This document shows positions 1 to 7,448 of a DNA stretch of 9,413 nt, piece by piece (the stretch's first letter is position 1; the number at the start of each line of letters is the position of its first letter). The position numbers and the translations under genes were made by a program. This stretch comes from JAKAWQ01 sp035549615 (GTDB lineage: Bacteria; Pseudomonadota; Alphaproteobacteria; Acetobacterales; Acetobacteraceae). The stretch is taken from positions 1 to 9,413 of the forward strand of contig DASZQO010000336.1 in NCBI GenBank assembly GCA_035549615.1, written 5' to 3'. The notes under the pieces are model-generated. The model did not search any database. It worked only from the letters and a program-made list of their open reading frames with translations, and was not told the origin of the DNA.

Positions 1-7
1 AGCTCAC

Positions 8-45
8 AAAAAATACCGTCAGCGGCCATCTGGACGGTGACGGTA
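8..45 (-). terminator. Intrinsic (Rho-independent) terminator downstream of guaA
   Basis: Read on the minus strand, TACCGTCA (45-38) is followed by a 16-nt loop and its perfect complement TGACGGTA (21-14), then directly by six T residues (13-8). An 8-bp stem plus an uninterrupted T tract is the classic intrinsic terminator layout, and the orientation fits termination of transcripts leaving guaA. It lies about 170 nt beyond the guaA stop, so the transcript would have a long 3' untranslated tail unless a second gene or element lies between. The loop is larger than usual but may pair further within itself (CC-AGAT-GG). On the plus strand the T tract is absent, so it is not bidirectional. Confidence 0.7.
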
Positions 46-177
46 GCGGCAGGAGTCGGACTTGGCAACGGTATCGTGCACCGTCAGGCGGTCCGTCGGC
101 GCCGACCTTAGCGGGCCGATAGATGCCGAACGCCAATCGACGTTTTTCTATCTAGATCAATATGTTAGGCGGAAATC

Positions 178-196
178 GCAGGATACTGCAGGATAC
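178..196. repeat. Tandem 9-mer direct repeat beside guaA
   Basis: GCAGGATAC occurs at 178-186 and again at 188-196, separated by one T, giving a 10-bp period of about one helical turn. It lies 18 bp beyond the guaA stop codon. Next to it is a patch (about 142-175) clearly richer in A and T than the rest of the window. Helically phased short repeats can be binding sites for a recombinase or regulator, but two copies could also be chance. No protein that would bind them is visible here. Confidence 0.5.
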
Positions 197-213
197 CCTG
201 GGCAGGCTCTGAA

Positions 214-225
214 TCATTCCCACTC
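214..225 (-). other. Candidate integrase attachment core at the guaA 3' end
   Basis: On the minus strand the last codons of guaA and its stop read GAGTGGGAATGA. The 3' end of guaA, with a GAGTGGGA core, is an established insertion hotspot for genomic islands carrying tyrosine recombinases. Because the same bases encode the conserved GuaA C-terminus (IEWE), finding the core alone does not show that anything is integrated. The only supporting hint is the atypical sequence just beyond it. No integrase gene and no second copy of the core are visible in the window. Confidence 0.35.
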
Positions 226-1773
226 GATGGTTCCGGGGGGTTTGCTGGTGACATCGTAGGTCACCCGGTTGATGCCCGGCACTTCGTTGATGATGCGGTT
301 TGCAACACGAGTGAGAAAGGCCGCCGGGAAGGGGTAGGCATCCGCGGTCATGCCGTCCGTCGAAGTCACGGCGCGCAGCGCCAGCGCGTGGTCGTAGCTG
401 CGCCCGTCCCCCATCACGCCAACGGTGCGCACCGGCAGCAACACGGCGAAGGCCTGCCAGATCGAATCATAAAGCTGTGCGGCGCGAATCTCCTCAATGA
501 AGATCGCATCCGCCCGCCGCAACAGGCCAAGCTTGTCTCCATCCACCGGGCCCGGGATGCGGATCGCGAGCCCCGGGCCGGGAAACGGGTGGCGGCCAAT
601 GATCGCCTCGGGCAGGCCCAGCGTGCGGCCCAGCGCCCGCACCTCGTCCTTGAAAAGCTCGCGCAACGGCTCGATCAGCCGGAATCCCATTCGCTCCGGC
701 AGTCCACCCACATTGTGGTGGGACTTGATCGTGACGCTCGGCCCGCCCGCCGGACTCACGCTCTCGATCACGTCCGGATAGAGCGTGCCCTGGGCAAGAA
801 ATTCCGCCCCCCCGAGCTTCCGCGCCTCCTCCTCGAAAACCTCGACGAAGAGCCGGCCGATCGTCTTGCGCTTCTTTTCAGGGTCATCGATCCCGGTGAG
901 GGCCCCAAGAAAAAGGTCGCCAGCATCGCGGTGGACAAGGCGGACATTGAAACGGTCACGGAAGGTGCCGACCACCTCCTCCGCTTCGCCGGCACGAAGC
1001 AGCCCGTGATCGACAAAGATGCAGGTCAGCCGCTCACCGATCGCCCGATGGACCAGGGCCGCGGCCACCGCCGAATCAACCCCGCCGGAGAGGCCGCAAA
1101 TCACCCTTCCCTCACCCACCTCGGCTCGGATGCGCGCAATCGCCGTCTCGGCAAAGGCACTCATCGTCCAACTGCCGCGGCAGCCGGCGATCTCATGGGT
1201 GAAGTTGCGCAAAAGTGCGGCCCCGTTCGCTGTATGCACCACCTCGGGGTGGAACATGAGGCCGTAGTAGCGGCGCGCCTCGTCGGCGATGGCTGCAAAA
1301 GGCGCCCCTTCGCTTACGCCGACAGCGTGAAAGCCGGCCGGCAGGCGGGTGACGCGGTCCCCATGGCTCATCCAGACCTCAGCCTTCGTCCCAGGCGCCC
1401 AGACATTGCGGAAAAGCGCACAATCGTCCGTAACCTCGAGCACGGCACGGCCATATTCGCGACCGCGCCCGCCCTCGACAGCGCCGCCAAGCGCCGCGCA
1501 CATCGCCTGCTCGCCATAACAGATGCCAAGCACCGGGATGCCTGCCTCGAACACGATGCTCGGCACCTGCGGCGCGGCATCGTCGAGAACACTCGCAGGA
1601 CCACCGGAGAGAATGACGGCGCGCGCCCCGAACGATCCAATCCGTGCCGGATCGGCATTGAACGGCCAGATCTCGCAATAGACGCCGCTTTCGCGCACAC
1701 GGCGCGCGATGAGTTGCGTGAGCTGGCTGCCGAAATCGAGGATCAGCACACGCTCGGGAGCGGATTGAGGCAT
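214..1773 (-). CDS. guaA: GMP synthase (glutamine-hydrolysing)
   Basis: This cytosolic enzyme converts XMP to GMP using ATP and glutamine, the last step of guanine nucleotide synthesis. The 519-residue protein has the full family architecture. A class I glutamine amidotransferase domain starts at ILDFGSQ and carries the nucleophile C85 in GICYGEQ and the H175-P-E177 pair in GLMFHPEV. An ATP pyrophosphatase domain follows, with the P-loop SGGVDS at 229-234. The C-terminal dimerisation domain ends in the typical NRVTYDVTSKPPGTIEWE. Length is close to the 525 residues of E. coli GuaA. Start choice is not certain: ATG at 1773 gives MPQSAPERVLILDF, and an in-frame ATG at 1788 would add MRDIA. Neither has a strong ribosome binding site, and the open frame continues to 1830 without family similarity. 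It is the last gene of the minus-strand cluster, 103 bp after the GNAT gene, and is followed by the terminator at 8-45. Confidence 0.97.
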   Translation of the reverse strand: MPQSAPERVLILDFGSQLTQLIARRVRESGVYCEIWPFNADPARIGSFGARAVILSGGPASVLDDAAPQVPSIVFEAGIPVLGICYGEQAMCAALGGAVEGGRGREYGRAVLEVTDDCALFRNVWAPGTKAEVWMSHGDRVTRLPAGFHAVGVSEGAPFAAIADEARRYYGLMFHPEVVHTANGAALLRNFTHEIAGCRGSWTMSAFAETAIARIRAEVGEGRVICGLSGGVDSAVAAALVHRAIGERLTCIFVDHGLLRAGEAEEVVGTFRDRFNVRLVHRDAGDLFLGALTGIDDPEKKRKTIGRLFVEVFEEEARKLGGAEFLAQGTLYPDVIESVSPAGGPSVTIKSHHNVGGLPERMGFRLIEPLRELFKDEVRALGRTLGLPEAIIGRHPFPGPGLAIRIPGPVDGDKLGLLRRADAIFIEEIRAAQLYDSIWQAFAVLLPVRTVGVMGDGRSYDHALALRAVTSTDGMTADAYPFPAAFLTRVANRIINEVPGINRVTYDVTSKPPGTIEWE

Positions 1774-1876
1774 TGCAATGTCACGCATTCTCGTTGGCCC
1801 GGTTGCAGCACGGGCGTGGCCTAGGGGCAAGACCGGAAAGCACAGCGCGGCCCGCCTGGCGTGAGCCCGCTTGACC

Positions 1877-2431
1877 TCAGCCCACTTGCGGCGAGGTCTG
1901 CAGGAGCCGCTCGATCGGATCCCACAGGAAGGCGGTCTGGGCCACGGGCCGGCCGGCCACGCGGACGATCGATTCAGCGACCGGCCGCCCGCCGAGGCGG
2001 AGATAGAACCAACGGCTCGGATTGTCCCGTAGCACCCAGAGAAACACCGAACGGCAGCCCCGCCCCTGAAGATAGCCGGCGGCGGCGCGCATCAGCCGCC
2101 GGCCGAGGCCGCGGTCCCGCCAATCATCCAGCACATAGAGCGTTTCGATCTCGCCTTCCGCGATGCCGGAGGTGCGCGCCAGCCCGGCGGTGGTGAAGCC
2201 AACGATGCGCGGCGGGCTGCCGGCGGGCAGGTCCGTTCCCCAGGCTGCGGCAACGAACACCCCTCCCTCGACACGAATCGCATGGTCATAATGCGCGGCC
2301 TGGCGGATCGCCGAGAGCCGCGCGAGATAAGCTTCCGGCAGGATGCCGGGATAGGCGCTCTGCCAGGCGGCCACATGCACGGCGGCAATCGCCGGGGCAT
2401 CCGCTGGCCGGGCGCGGCGGATCCCGATCAT
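1877..2431 (-). CDS. GNAT-family N-acetyltransferase
   Basis: This 184-residue protein is a predicted acetyl-CoA-dependent acetyltransferase of unknown substrate. The N-terminus (IRRARPADAPAIAAVHVAAW) is the usual first strand and helix of the GNAT fold. The region ETLYVLDDWRDRGLGRRLM at about 96-114 holds the acetyl-CoA pyrophosphate-binding motif R-x-x-G-x-G (R105 to G110). The FYLRLGGRP segment at 142-150 is the typical motif B. The start is ATG at 2431, whose first bases overlap the TGA of the upstream methyltransferase gene as ATGA, so the two are probably translationally coupled. The open frame extends further upstream, but that part is antisense-frame shadow of the methyltransferase gene and has no GNAT similarity. 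RimI-like or small-molecule acetylation are both possible; the sequence alone does not decide. Confidence 0.9.
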   Translation of the reverse strand: MIGIRRARPADAPAIAAVHVAAWQSAYPGILPEAYLARLSAIRQAAHYDHAIRVEGGVFVAAAWGTDLPAGSPPRIVGFTTAGLARTSGIAEGEIETLYVLDDWRDRGLGRRLMRAAAGYLQGRGCRSVFLWVLRDNPSRWFYLRLGGRPVAESIVRVAGRPVAQTAFLWDPIERLLQTSPQVG

Positions 2432-3756
2432 GCTTCGGCCCGCTCGAAAACGGCCGCGAAGAACCCATCCGTGCCATGCTTGCGCGGCGTGAGGGCGAGG
2501 AACGGCCCATCCCCCGGCACGGGTCCGCTTTCCACCGGCCAAGCCGCCGCAAGCGGCACCGCGACGAAACCGGGATGGCGCGCGAGAAAGGCGGACACTT
2601 GCGCCTCGTTTTCCTCCGTAAGCACGGAGCAGGTAGCGTAGACGAGCCGGCCGCCCTTGCGAACAAGTCCGGCAGCCATATCCAGGATGCTGGATTGTCG
2701 TGGCAGCAATTCGACCAGATCGGCCGGCGAGAGGCGCGCGCGCGCGTCCGGATGGCGGCGCCAGGTTCCCGTGCCGGTGCACGGCGCATCCACCAGCACC
2801 GCGTCGAATTTCCCGCGCTGCCGCTTGGCCCATTTGTCTCCCGGCGCAAGCAGATGGCGCTCGGCATTGTGTACGCCGGCCCGGCGCAACCGCCGCACAG
2901 CGGCGTCAAGCCGGTTCTGCGAAACATCACAGGCAACGAGATGGCCGCGATTTTCCATCGCCATGGCCATGGCCAGCGTCTTCCCCCCTGCCCCGGCGCA
3001 GAGATCGGCCACACGCATGCCCGGCGCCGCGCCCACCAGCAGCGCAACGAGCTGGCTCCCCTCATCCTGGATTTCGACGAGCCCGCTCTGAAAGGCGGCC
3101 CCGCCGACCAAGGCACTGCGCCCTGGGACACGGAGCCCCCAGGGTGAGAAATTCATGACCTCCGCGGCAATTCCTTCCCCGGCGAGCGCCGCCCGTGCGG
3201 CCTCCCGCGTGCCGCGCAGCAGGTTGACGCGAAGATCAAGCGGCGCGGGTTTCGCGAGCGCCGCCATCTCGGCCTCGAGCGCTGTCCCGAATCGGGCCTC
3301 CAGGCGTGGCAAGAGCCAATCCGGAACCTCGAAACGCACCGCGCCCGGCATCTCCGGATGATCGAGCTCTTGCCCGACGAGGTGCCGCAGCGCCCGCCGC
3401 TCGTTCCCCTCCAGAGGCGCGGGCGCGAACCGTGCACCGCTGAAAAACTGATCGAGCGTCTCAAGAGACGTTCCTGACAAAAGAAGAGATCCGCCGACCA
3501 GGAGCCGTGCCGTCTCTCTCTTTGCTTCCTCGCGTGATTGAGACCTCCGGTCATCACGTTCGAGCCACCAGCGGAGCCGCCGGCGGCTTCGCAGCACCTG
3601 CCAGACAATTTCGGAAACCGCCCGCCGGTCCGCCGCGCCAATGAAGCGACGGGCGCGAAAGAAGGCACTGGCCAGCGCATCGGCCGGTGCTCGCGGCGCG
3701 GCCAGGATTTCTCCCAACAAGGCAATCGCGGCTTCGGCCCGCGCGGCCGGCGTCAT
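2428..3756 (-). CDS. RsmB/NOP-family SAM-dependent RNA (cytosine-5) methyltransferase
   Basis: This 442-residue enzyme is predicted to place 5-methylcytosine on RNA, with 16S rRNA as the usual target of RsmB. The N-terminal third is helical and NusB-like. The catalytic domain includes DEGSQ (231-235), SAM motif I DLCAGAGGKT (251-260), DAPCTGTG with C326, and YATCS with C376. The paired PC and TC cysteines are the signature of this family: C376 in the TC motif is the expected nucleophile and C326 the releasing cysteine. Start is placed at the ATG at 3756 (MTPAARAEAAIALL). An in-frame TTG at 3789 would add 11 residues and is less likely. A GGGAG sequence lies slightly far upstream of the ATG. 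It sits 128 bp after guaB and ends in a 4-nt ATGA overlap with the GNAT gene. RsmB is the best match, but alphaproteobacteria can carry several paralogues, so no symbol is assigned. Confidence 0.92.
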   Translation of the reverse strand: MTPAARAEAAIALLGEILAAPRAPADALASAFFRARRFIGAADRRAVSEIVWQVLRSRRRLRWWLERDDRRSQSREEAKRETARLLVGGSLLLSGTSLETLDQFFSGARFAPAPLEGNERRALRHLVGQELDHPEMPGAVRFEVPDWLLPRLEARFGTALEAEMAALAKPAPLDLRVNLLRGTREAARAALAGEGIAAEVMNFSPWGLRVPGRSALVGGAAFQSGLVEIQDEGSQLVALLVGAAPGMRVADLCAGAGGKTLAMAMAMENRGHLVACDVSQNRLDAAVRRLRRAGVHNAERHLLAPGDKWAKRQRGKFDAVLVDAPCTGTGTWRRHPDARARLSPADLVELLPRQSSILDMAAGLVRKGGRLVYATCSVLTEENEAQVSAFLARHPGFVAVPLAAAWPVESGPVPGDGPFLALTPRKHGTDGFFAAVFERAEA

Positions 3757-3884
3757 GAAGCGGAAGCACTCCCGCCTTGCCCAGGCCAAGCTGATTTCAG
3801 GTCATCGCGCGCTAATTTTATTTTTTCTATCAATTTCATGGCTTTGGCGAATCATCCGGCGATTCCGCCAGAAGCCGCAGTGAG

Positions 3885-5390
3885 CTAGTCCTGGCGATAA
3901 TTGGGAGCTTCGCGGGTGATTGCGACGTCGTGCACGTGGCTCTCGCGCAATCCCGCGTTGGTAACGCGGCGGAAGCGCGCATTGCGCTGAAGCTCGGCAA
4001 TGGAGGCGGATCCGGTGTAGCCCATGCCGGCGCGCAACCCGCCGACGAGCTGATGGACGACCGTGGCCACCGGACCCTTGTAGCCGACCCGCCCTTCGAT
4101 TCCCTCCGGGACGAGCTTCAACTGGTCGTTGATCTCCTGCTGGAAATAGCGGTCCGCGGAACCGCGGGCCATCGCCGAGAGGCTTCCCATACCACGGTAG
4201 GATTTATAGCTTCGTCCTTGATAAAGAAAAACTTCTCCTGGCGCTTCGTCGGTGCCGGCGAGCAGGCTGCCGATCATCACGCTGTCCGCGCCGGCGGCGA
4301 TGGCCTTGACGATGTCGCCCGAGGTCCGCACGCCTCCATCGGCGATTGCAGGGATGCCATGCTCGCGGCACATCGCGGCGGTTTCGAGAACGGCGGTGAA
4401 TTGCGGCACGCCGACGCCGGCGATGACCCGTGTGGTGCAGATGCTGCCGGGACCGATTCCAATTTTCACCGCGTCCGCGCCGGCCGCGATCAGGGCGCGC
4501 GCACCCTCGGCCGTGGCGACATTGCCAGCCATGACCTGGACCGAGTTGGAAAGCCTCTTGATCTGCTCGATCGCTTTCAGCACCGCGGCCGAATGCCCGT
4601 GCGCCGTGTCAACGACAATCACGTCCGCCTCCGCGGCAACGAGGGCCCGCGCGCGGTCCTCCCCAGCCTCGCCCACCCCCGTCGCGGCGGCAACGCGCAG
4701 CCGCCCGAGCGCATCCTTGTTGGCGAGCGGATGCTTCTCCGCCTTGTCCATGTCCTTGACGGTGATGAGGCCGACACAGCGATAGGCCTCGTCCACCACG
4801 AGGAGCTTTTCGATGCGGTGCCGGTGCAGAAGCTGGCGGGCCCGTTCGGGCGAGACATCCGCGGTGACGGTGATGAGATTCTCGTGCGTCATCAGCTCGT
4901 CCACGCGCAGACGGGGGTCGGTCGCGAAACGGACATCACGGTTGGTGAGGATGCCCACAAGCCGGCCCGTCCCCCGTTCCACCACAGGAATTCCGCTGAT
5001 GTGGTGGGTATTCATCAAGGCCTGCGCATCGGCCAGGGTCTGATCCGGATGGATGGTGAGAGGGTTCACCACCATCCCCGACTCGAATTTCTTCACCTGG
5101 CGGATGGCGGCCGCTTGATCGGCAATGGAGAGATTTTTGTGAACGACTCCAATCCCACCCTGCTGCGCCATCGCAATCGCCATCGGCGCTTCGGTCACGG
5201 TGTCCATCGCCGCCGAGATGATCGGGATATTGAGCGGAATCGCGCGCGTGAGCCGGGTGGTCGTGTCGGTGGCCGTTGGGAGCACCTGCGAAAACGCAGG
5301 CACCAGCAACACGTCGTCGAACGTGAGCGCTTCCTCGATGCGGGAATAGATCGCCGCCTCGGCGGGCATCGGAGTGATGTCGGGAGCCAT
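3885..5390 (-). CDS. guaB: Inosine-5'-monophosphate dehydrogenase
   Basis: It oxidises IMP to XMP with NAD+, the first committed and usually rate-limiting step of guanine nucleotide synthesis, in the cytosol. The 501-residue protein begins with the canonical LTFDDVLLVP and carries two CBS domains inserted at about 105-225. It has the IMP loop GPGSICTT (313-320) with catalytic C318, ADGGVRTSGDI (350-360), YRGMGSL (398-404), and the mobile-flap EGRVGYKGP with R434 and Y437. The intact CBS pair suggests normal allosteric control by purine nucleotides, as known for the family. The ATG at 5390 is preferred because AAAGG lies 7 nt upstream. An ATG at 5405 and a GTG at 5426 are in frame but poorly supported. 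It lies 95 bp downstream of rlmE and may have its own promoter. Its product feeds GuaA, encoded two genes further on. Confidence 0.97.
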   Translation of the reverse strand: MAPDITPMPAEAAIYSRIEEALTFDDVLLVPAFSQVLPTATDTTTRLTRAIPLNIPIISAAMDTVTEAPMAIAMAQQGGIGVVHKNLSIADQAAAIRQVKKFESGMVVNPLTIHPDQTLADAQALMNTHHISGIPVVERGTGRLVGILTNRDVRFATDPRLRVDELMTHENLITVTADVSPERARQLLHRHRIEKLLVVDEAYRCVGLITVKDMDKAEKHPLANKDALGRLRVAAATGVGEAGEDRARALVAAEADVIVVDTAHGHSAAVLKAIEQIKRLSNSVQVMAGNVATAEGARALIAAGADAVKIGIGPGSICTTRVIAGVGVPQFTAVLETAAMCREHGIPAIADGGVRTSGDIVKAIAAGADSVMIGSLLAGTDEAPGEVFLYQGRSYKSYRGMGSLSAMARGSADRYFQQEINDQLKLVPEGIEGRVGYKGPVATVVHQLVGGLRAGMGYTGSASIAELQRNARFRRVTNAGLRESHVHDVAITREAPNYRQD

Positions 5391-5423
5391 GGCGGGACCT
5401 TTCATCCACAACCTTGGCGGCTC

Positions 5424-5452
5424 CACATAGTCCGCCTTACCGGTCCGCGCAA
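5424..5452 (-). promoter_or_regulatory. Possible guaB promoter
   Basis: On the minus strand TTGCGC (5452-5447) and TATGTG (5429-5424) are separated by exactly 17 nt, with the start of guaB about 34 nt beyond the second hexamer. Each hexamer matches the sigma-70 consensus at only three positions, so this is weak. It is supported mainly by the 95-bp gap that separates guaB from rlmE. A short dyad, GTCTT-TC-AAGAC at 5467-5478, lies just upstream and could be an operator half or chance. Confidence 0.28.
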
Positions 5453-5485
5453 CCGTGGCGTTCGCGGTCTTTCAAGACGTTTGCG

Positions 5486-6181
5486 CTACCCTGCCGTGCA
5501 GGTGGGGCGGAAGCCCGTGGCGACGAGGTAAAGCTCGCGCGACTCGGCCCGGCTCGCGGGCGGCTTGGCGTGGCGGACAGCGGCGAAGGCGTGTTTCAGC
5601 GGGATCAGCAGCGAAGCTTCCGCCCCGCCCTGGAAGAGCTTGACGACGAACGCCCCGCCCGGGACCAGGAGCGCCGCGGCGATGGCGAACGCTTCTTCGG
5701 CAAGCGCCATGATCCGCGCGTGGTCGGTCGCGGCATGGCCGGTGGTGGCTGGCGCCATGTCGGAAAGGACGAGATCGGCCTGGCCGCCGAGAAGCGTTCT
5801 TATCTGAGCAAGCGCATCCGGCGCCGTGGCGTCTGCGCGGAGTGTCCGGGCACCGGCGAGCGGAGCGATGGGCAGAAGGTCGATCCCGACGACCGCCCCC
5901 GCCCCGGCGGCAAGCGCCGCCTGCATCCACCCGCCCGGCGCGGCGCCCAGATCGACCACTTTCATGCCCTTGCGGAGGAAGTGGAAGCGTTCGTTGAGCT
6001 CGAGCAGCTTGTACGCCGAACGGGAGCGAAAGCCTGAGGCGTGCGCGGCCTGGACATAGGGATCGTTCAACTGACGGGTGAGCCAGCGCTGCGAAGCGGC
6101 CGAACGCCCAGCGGTTTTCGTGAGAGAAACGCGGGTCTTGCGGGACGGAAGCTCAGCGCGGTTGGGCGGCTTCTTCCTCAT
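5486..6181 (-). CDS. rlmE: 23S rRNA (uridine-2'-O)-methyltransferase RlmE (FtsJ/RrmJ)
   Basis: RlmE methylates the 2'-O of a uridine in the 23S A-loop (U2552 in E. coli) late in 50S assembly. The 231-residue protein has the SAM-binding motif DLGAAPGGW (77-85). The family K-D-K-E catalytic tetrad appears as K58 in RSAYKL, D141 in LSDMAP, K181 in VVKLFQG and E216 in ESRELY. The basic N-terminus of about 30 residues (RKKPPNRAELPSRKTR) is typical of rRNA-binding extensions in alphaproteobacterial RlmE. The start is ATG at 6181, overlapping the TGA of the ppx gene as ATGA, with a G-rich sequence (GCGGGGC) just upstream. A longer open frame to 6400 is an overlap shadow of ppx and carries no RlmE similarity. 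The tight overlap indicates co-transcription and coupled translation with ppx/gppA. Confidence 0.96.
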   Translation of the reverse strand: MRKKPPNRAELPSRKTRVSLTKTAGRSAASQRWLTRQLNDPYVQAAHASGFRSRSAYKLLELNERFHFLRKGMKVVDLGAAPGGWMQAALAAGAGAVVGIDLLPIAPLAGARTLRADATAPDALAQIRTLLGGQADLVLSDMAPATTGHAATDHARIMALAEEAFAIAAALLVPGGAFVVKLFQGGAEASLLIPLKHAFAAVRHAKPPASRAESRELYLVATGFRPTCTAG

Positions 6182-7248
6182 GCCCCGCGAGCGCCGGGAT
6201 GGTGCCGGCCAGTCCGGCGCGCGCCACGCATCAGCCGCAGCAGCATGCCCTCGCGCAGCCCCCGGTCCGCCACGATCAAATACGGAGCGGCCCAGGTCTG
6301 CACGAGGGCAGCAAAGATCGCAGCGCCCGGGCGGACATAGAAAAGGCGCTCGGGCCCGATGCAGGGATGGGTTTCGATCGCGCCGCGCTCGAGGCTGCAA
6401 AGGGTGGCCAGGGCCCGGCCGGTGGCCGCGCGCGTGAGCACGGTGCCGTCGATCAAGCGGCGGTCATAACGCGGCAGGGAAAGGGCCAGGGCGGCGAGCG
6501 TGGTTGCGGTGCCGCTCGTGCCAAGGAGGCACACGCCGCCCTCCGGGCGGGCCTCGCGGATTTCGCGGGCAATGCAATGGACCGCGTCGAACGGGGGGAG
6601 AAGCTCCGCCACGTCGCGGACCATGGCGGCGAAACCGGCGGGGGTGAAGGAGGCGGCGCCGTAGCGTGCGGCGAGCGTGACGACACCCACCGGCAGCGAG
6701 GCGCAGCCGATGAGGCTCGCGGTGCCGTCAGCGTCGAGACGGAGCCATGCAAGCTCGGTCGAGCCCCCACCGATATCGAAGAGGAGGACCCGGCGGGCTG
6801 CTGGCGCCCCCTCCTGCCGGGCGAGCAGCGGCGCACAGCTCTCGATGGCCAGTTCCACTTCTTCGCGGGCGGAAATGACACTGATATCGAGGCCCGTCTC
6901 GCGATGGGCGCGGGCAAGGAATTCCGCCCCATTGGCGGCGCGACGGCAGGCCTCCGTGGCCACCGCCGCGAGCCCGTCCGGCTTGTGGACGGCGAGCCGG
7001 GCCGCGCAGTCTGCGAGCGCTTCCAGGGCACGATCCATGGCCGCATTGCCGAGCGCGCCGGTGCGTTCAAGATCCTCGCCCAGGCAGACCATGCGGTTGA
7101 AACGCTCAAGCACAGCAAAGCCGCTGCCAGAGGGCGTGCCGACCAGCAGGCGGCAATTGTTGGTGCCGAGATCGAGAGCGGCGAAGACGTGCCCGGCAGT
7201 GCGGACAAAGGGGAGTGGCCGGCGAACGGCAGCGGACGATTCGGCCAT
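6178..7248 (-). CDS. Ppx/GppA-family phosphatase (exopolyphosphatase / pppGpp phosphatase, short form)
   Basis: This 356-residue member of the sugar kinase/actin-like phosphatase superfamily is predicted to remove terminal phosphate from polyphosphate or from pppGpp. Visible motifs are the phosphate-1 loop DLGTNNCR (26-33), EACRRAANG with E99, the acidic SAREEVELA around 126-134, the phosphate-2 motif DIGGGSTEL (158-166), and an adenosine-type GTSGTATTLAAL motif. It ends soon after the ASKHA domain and lacks the C-terminal HD-like domain that brings E. coli Ppx and GppA to about 500 residues; short forms are common in alphaproteobacteria. Polyphosphate versus pppGpp preference cannot be told apart by eye, so no symbol is assigned. 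Start is ATG at 7248 with no clear ribosome binding site. A weak promoter-like pair (TTGCCG at 7312-7307, AACTAT at 7289-7284, 17-nt spacing) lies upstream. It is the first gene of the cluster and overlaps rlmE by 4 nt. Confidence 0.92.
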   Translation of the reverse strand: MAESSAAVRRPLPFVRTAGHVFAALDLGTNNCRLLVGTPSGSGFAVLERFNRMVCLGEDLERTGALGNAAMDRALEALADCAARLAVHKPDGLAAVATEACRRAANGAEFLARAHRETGLDISVISAREEVELAIESCAPLLARQEGAPAARRVLLFDIGGGSTELAWLRLDADGTASLIGCASLPVGVVTLAARYGAASFTPAGFAAMVRDVAELLPPFDAVHCIAREIREARPEGGVCLLGTSGTATTLAALALSLPRYDRRLIDGTVLTRAATGRALATLCSLERGAIETHPCIGPERLFYVRPGAAIFAALVQTWAAPYLIVADRGLREGMLLRLMRGARRTGRHHPGARGA

Positions 7249-7366
7249 GGGCAGGCGTCAGGGGCAAGTGCCAAAGGACCGTCATAGTTCACCCCAACCG
7301 CCTGAGCGGCAAGAGAAATCTGTCGCGCGCACGAAGTATGCCCGGCGCTGCGCCGCGCAGGCGGTC

Positions 7367-7395
7367 TTGCCGGGGCGTCCCAAGGCGGCTAACTA
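7367..7395 (+). promoter_or_regulatory. Possible tRNA-Gln promoter
   Basis: TTGCCG (7367-7372) and TAACTA (7390-7395) are spaced by 17 nt on the plus strand, upstream of the tRNA. The -10 match is poor, and the implied 5' leader of about 45 nt is on the long side. A 7-bp inverted repeat (TCTGCGG 7398-7404, CCGCAGA 7430-7436) lies between this site and the tRNA. This is a weak proposal based on position and spacing. Confidence 0.2.
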
Positions 7396-7448
7396 AATCT
7401 GCGGTATGCGTCATGCGCCCGCGCCATGGCCGCAGACGTGATGAACGC

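Noticed and set aside
62..259. Small plus-strand open frame of 65 codons running into the guaA 3' end
   Set aside because: It has a TTG start, no ribosome binding site, and 46 bases inside guaA on the opposite strand. It resembles no known integrase or excisionase.
388..1824. Long plus-strand open frame of 478 codons opposite guaA
   Set aside because: It is the antisense of a certain guaA gene; GC-rich codon use suppresses stop codons on the opposite strand. The product is rich in R, A and P with no recognisable domain.
4078..4104. GuaB flap reads EGRVGYKGP
   Set aside because: The residue before the catalytic Tyr varies among bacterial IMP dehydrogenases, and the key Arg and Tyr are intact, so this is not treated as a defect.
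3930..5531. Plus-strand open frame of 533 codons opposite guaB
   Set aside because: It covers almost exactly the guaB gene in antisense, has His/Arg-rich composition and no family motif, so it is a compositional shadow.
6199..7287. Plus-strand open frame of 362 codons opposite ppx/gppA
   Set aside because: Antisense shadow of the ppx gene with no domain or plausible ribosome binding site.
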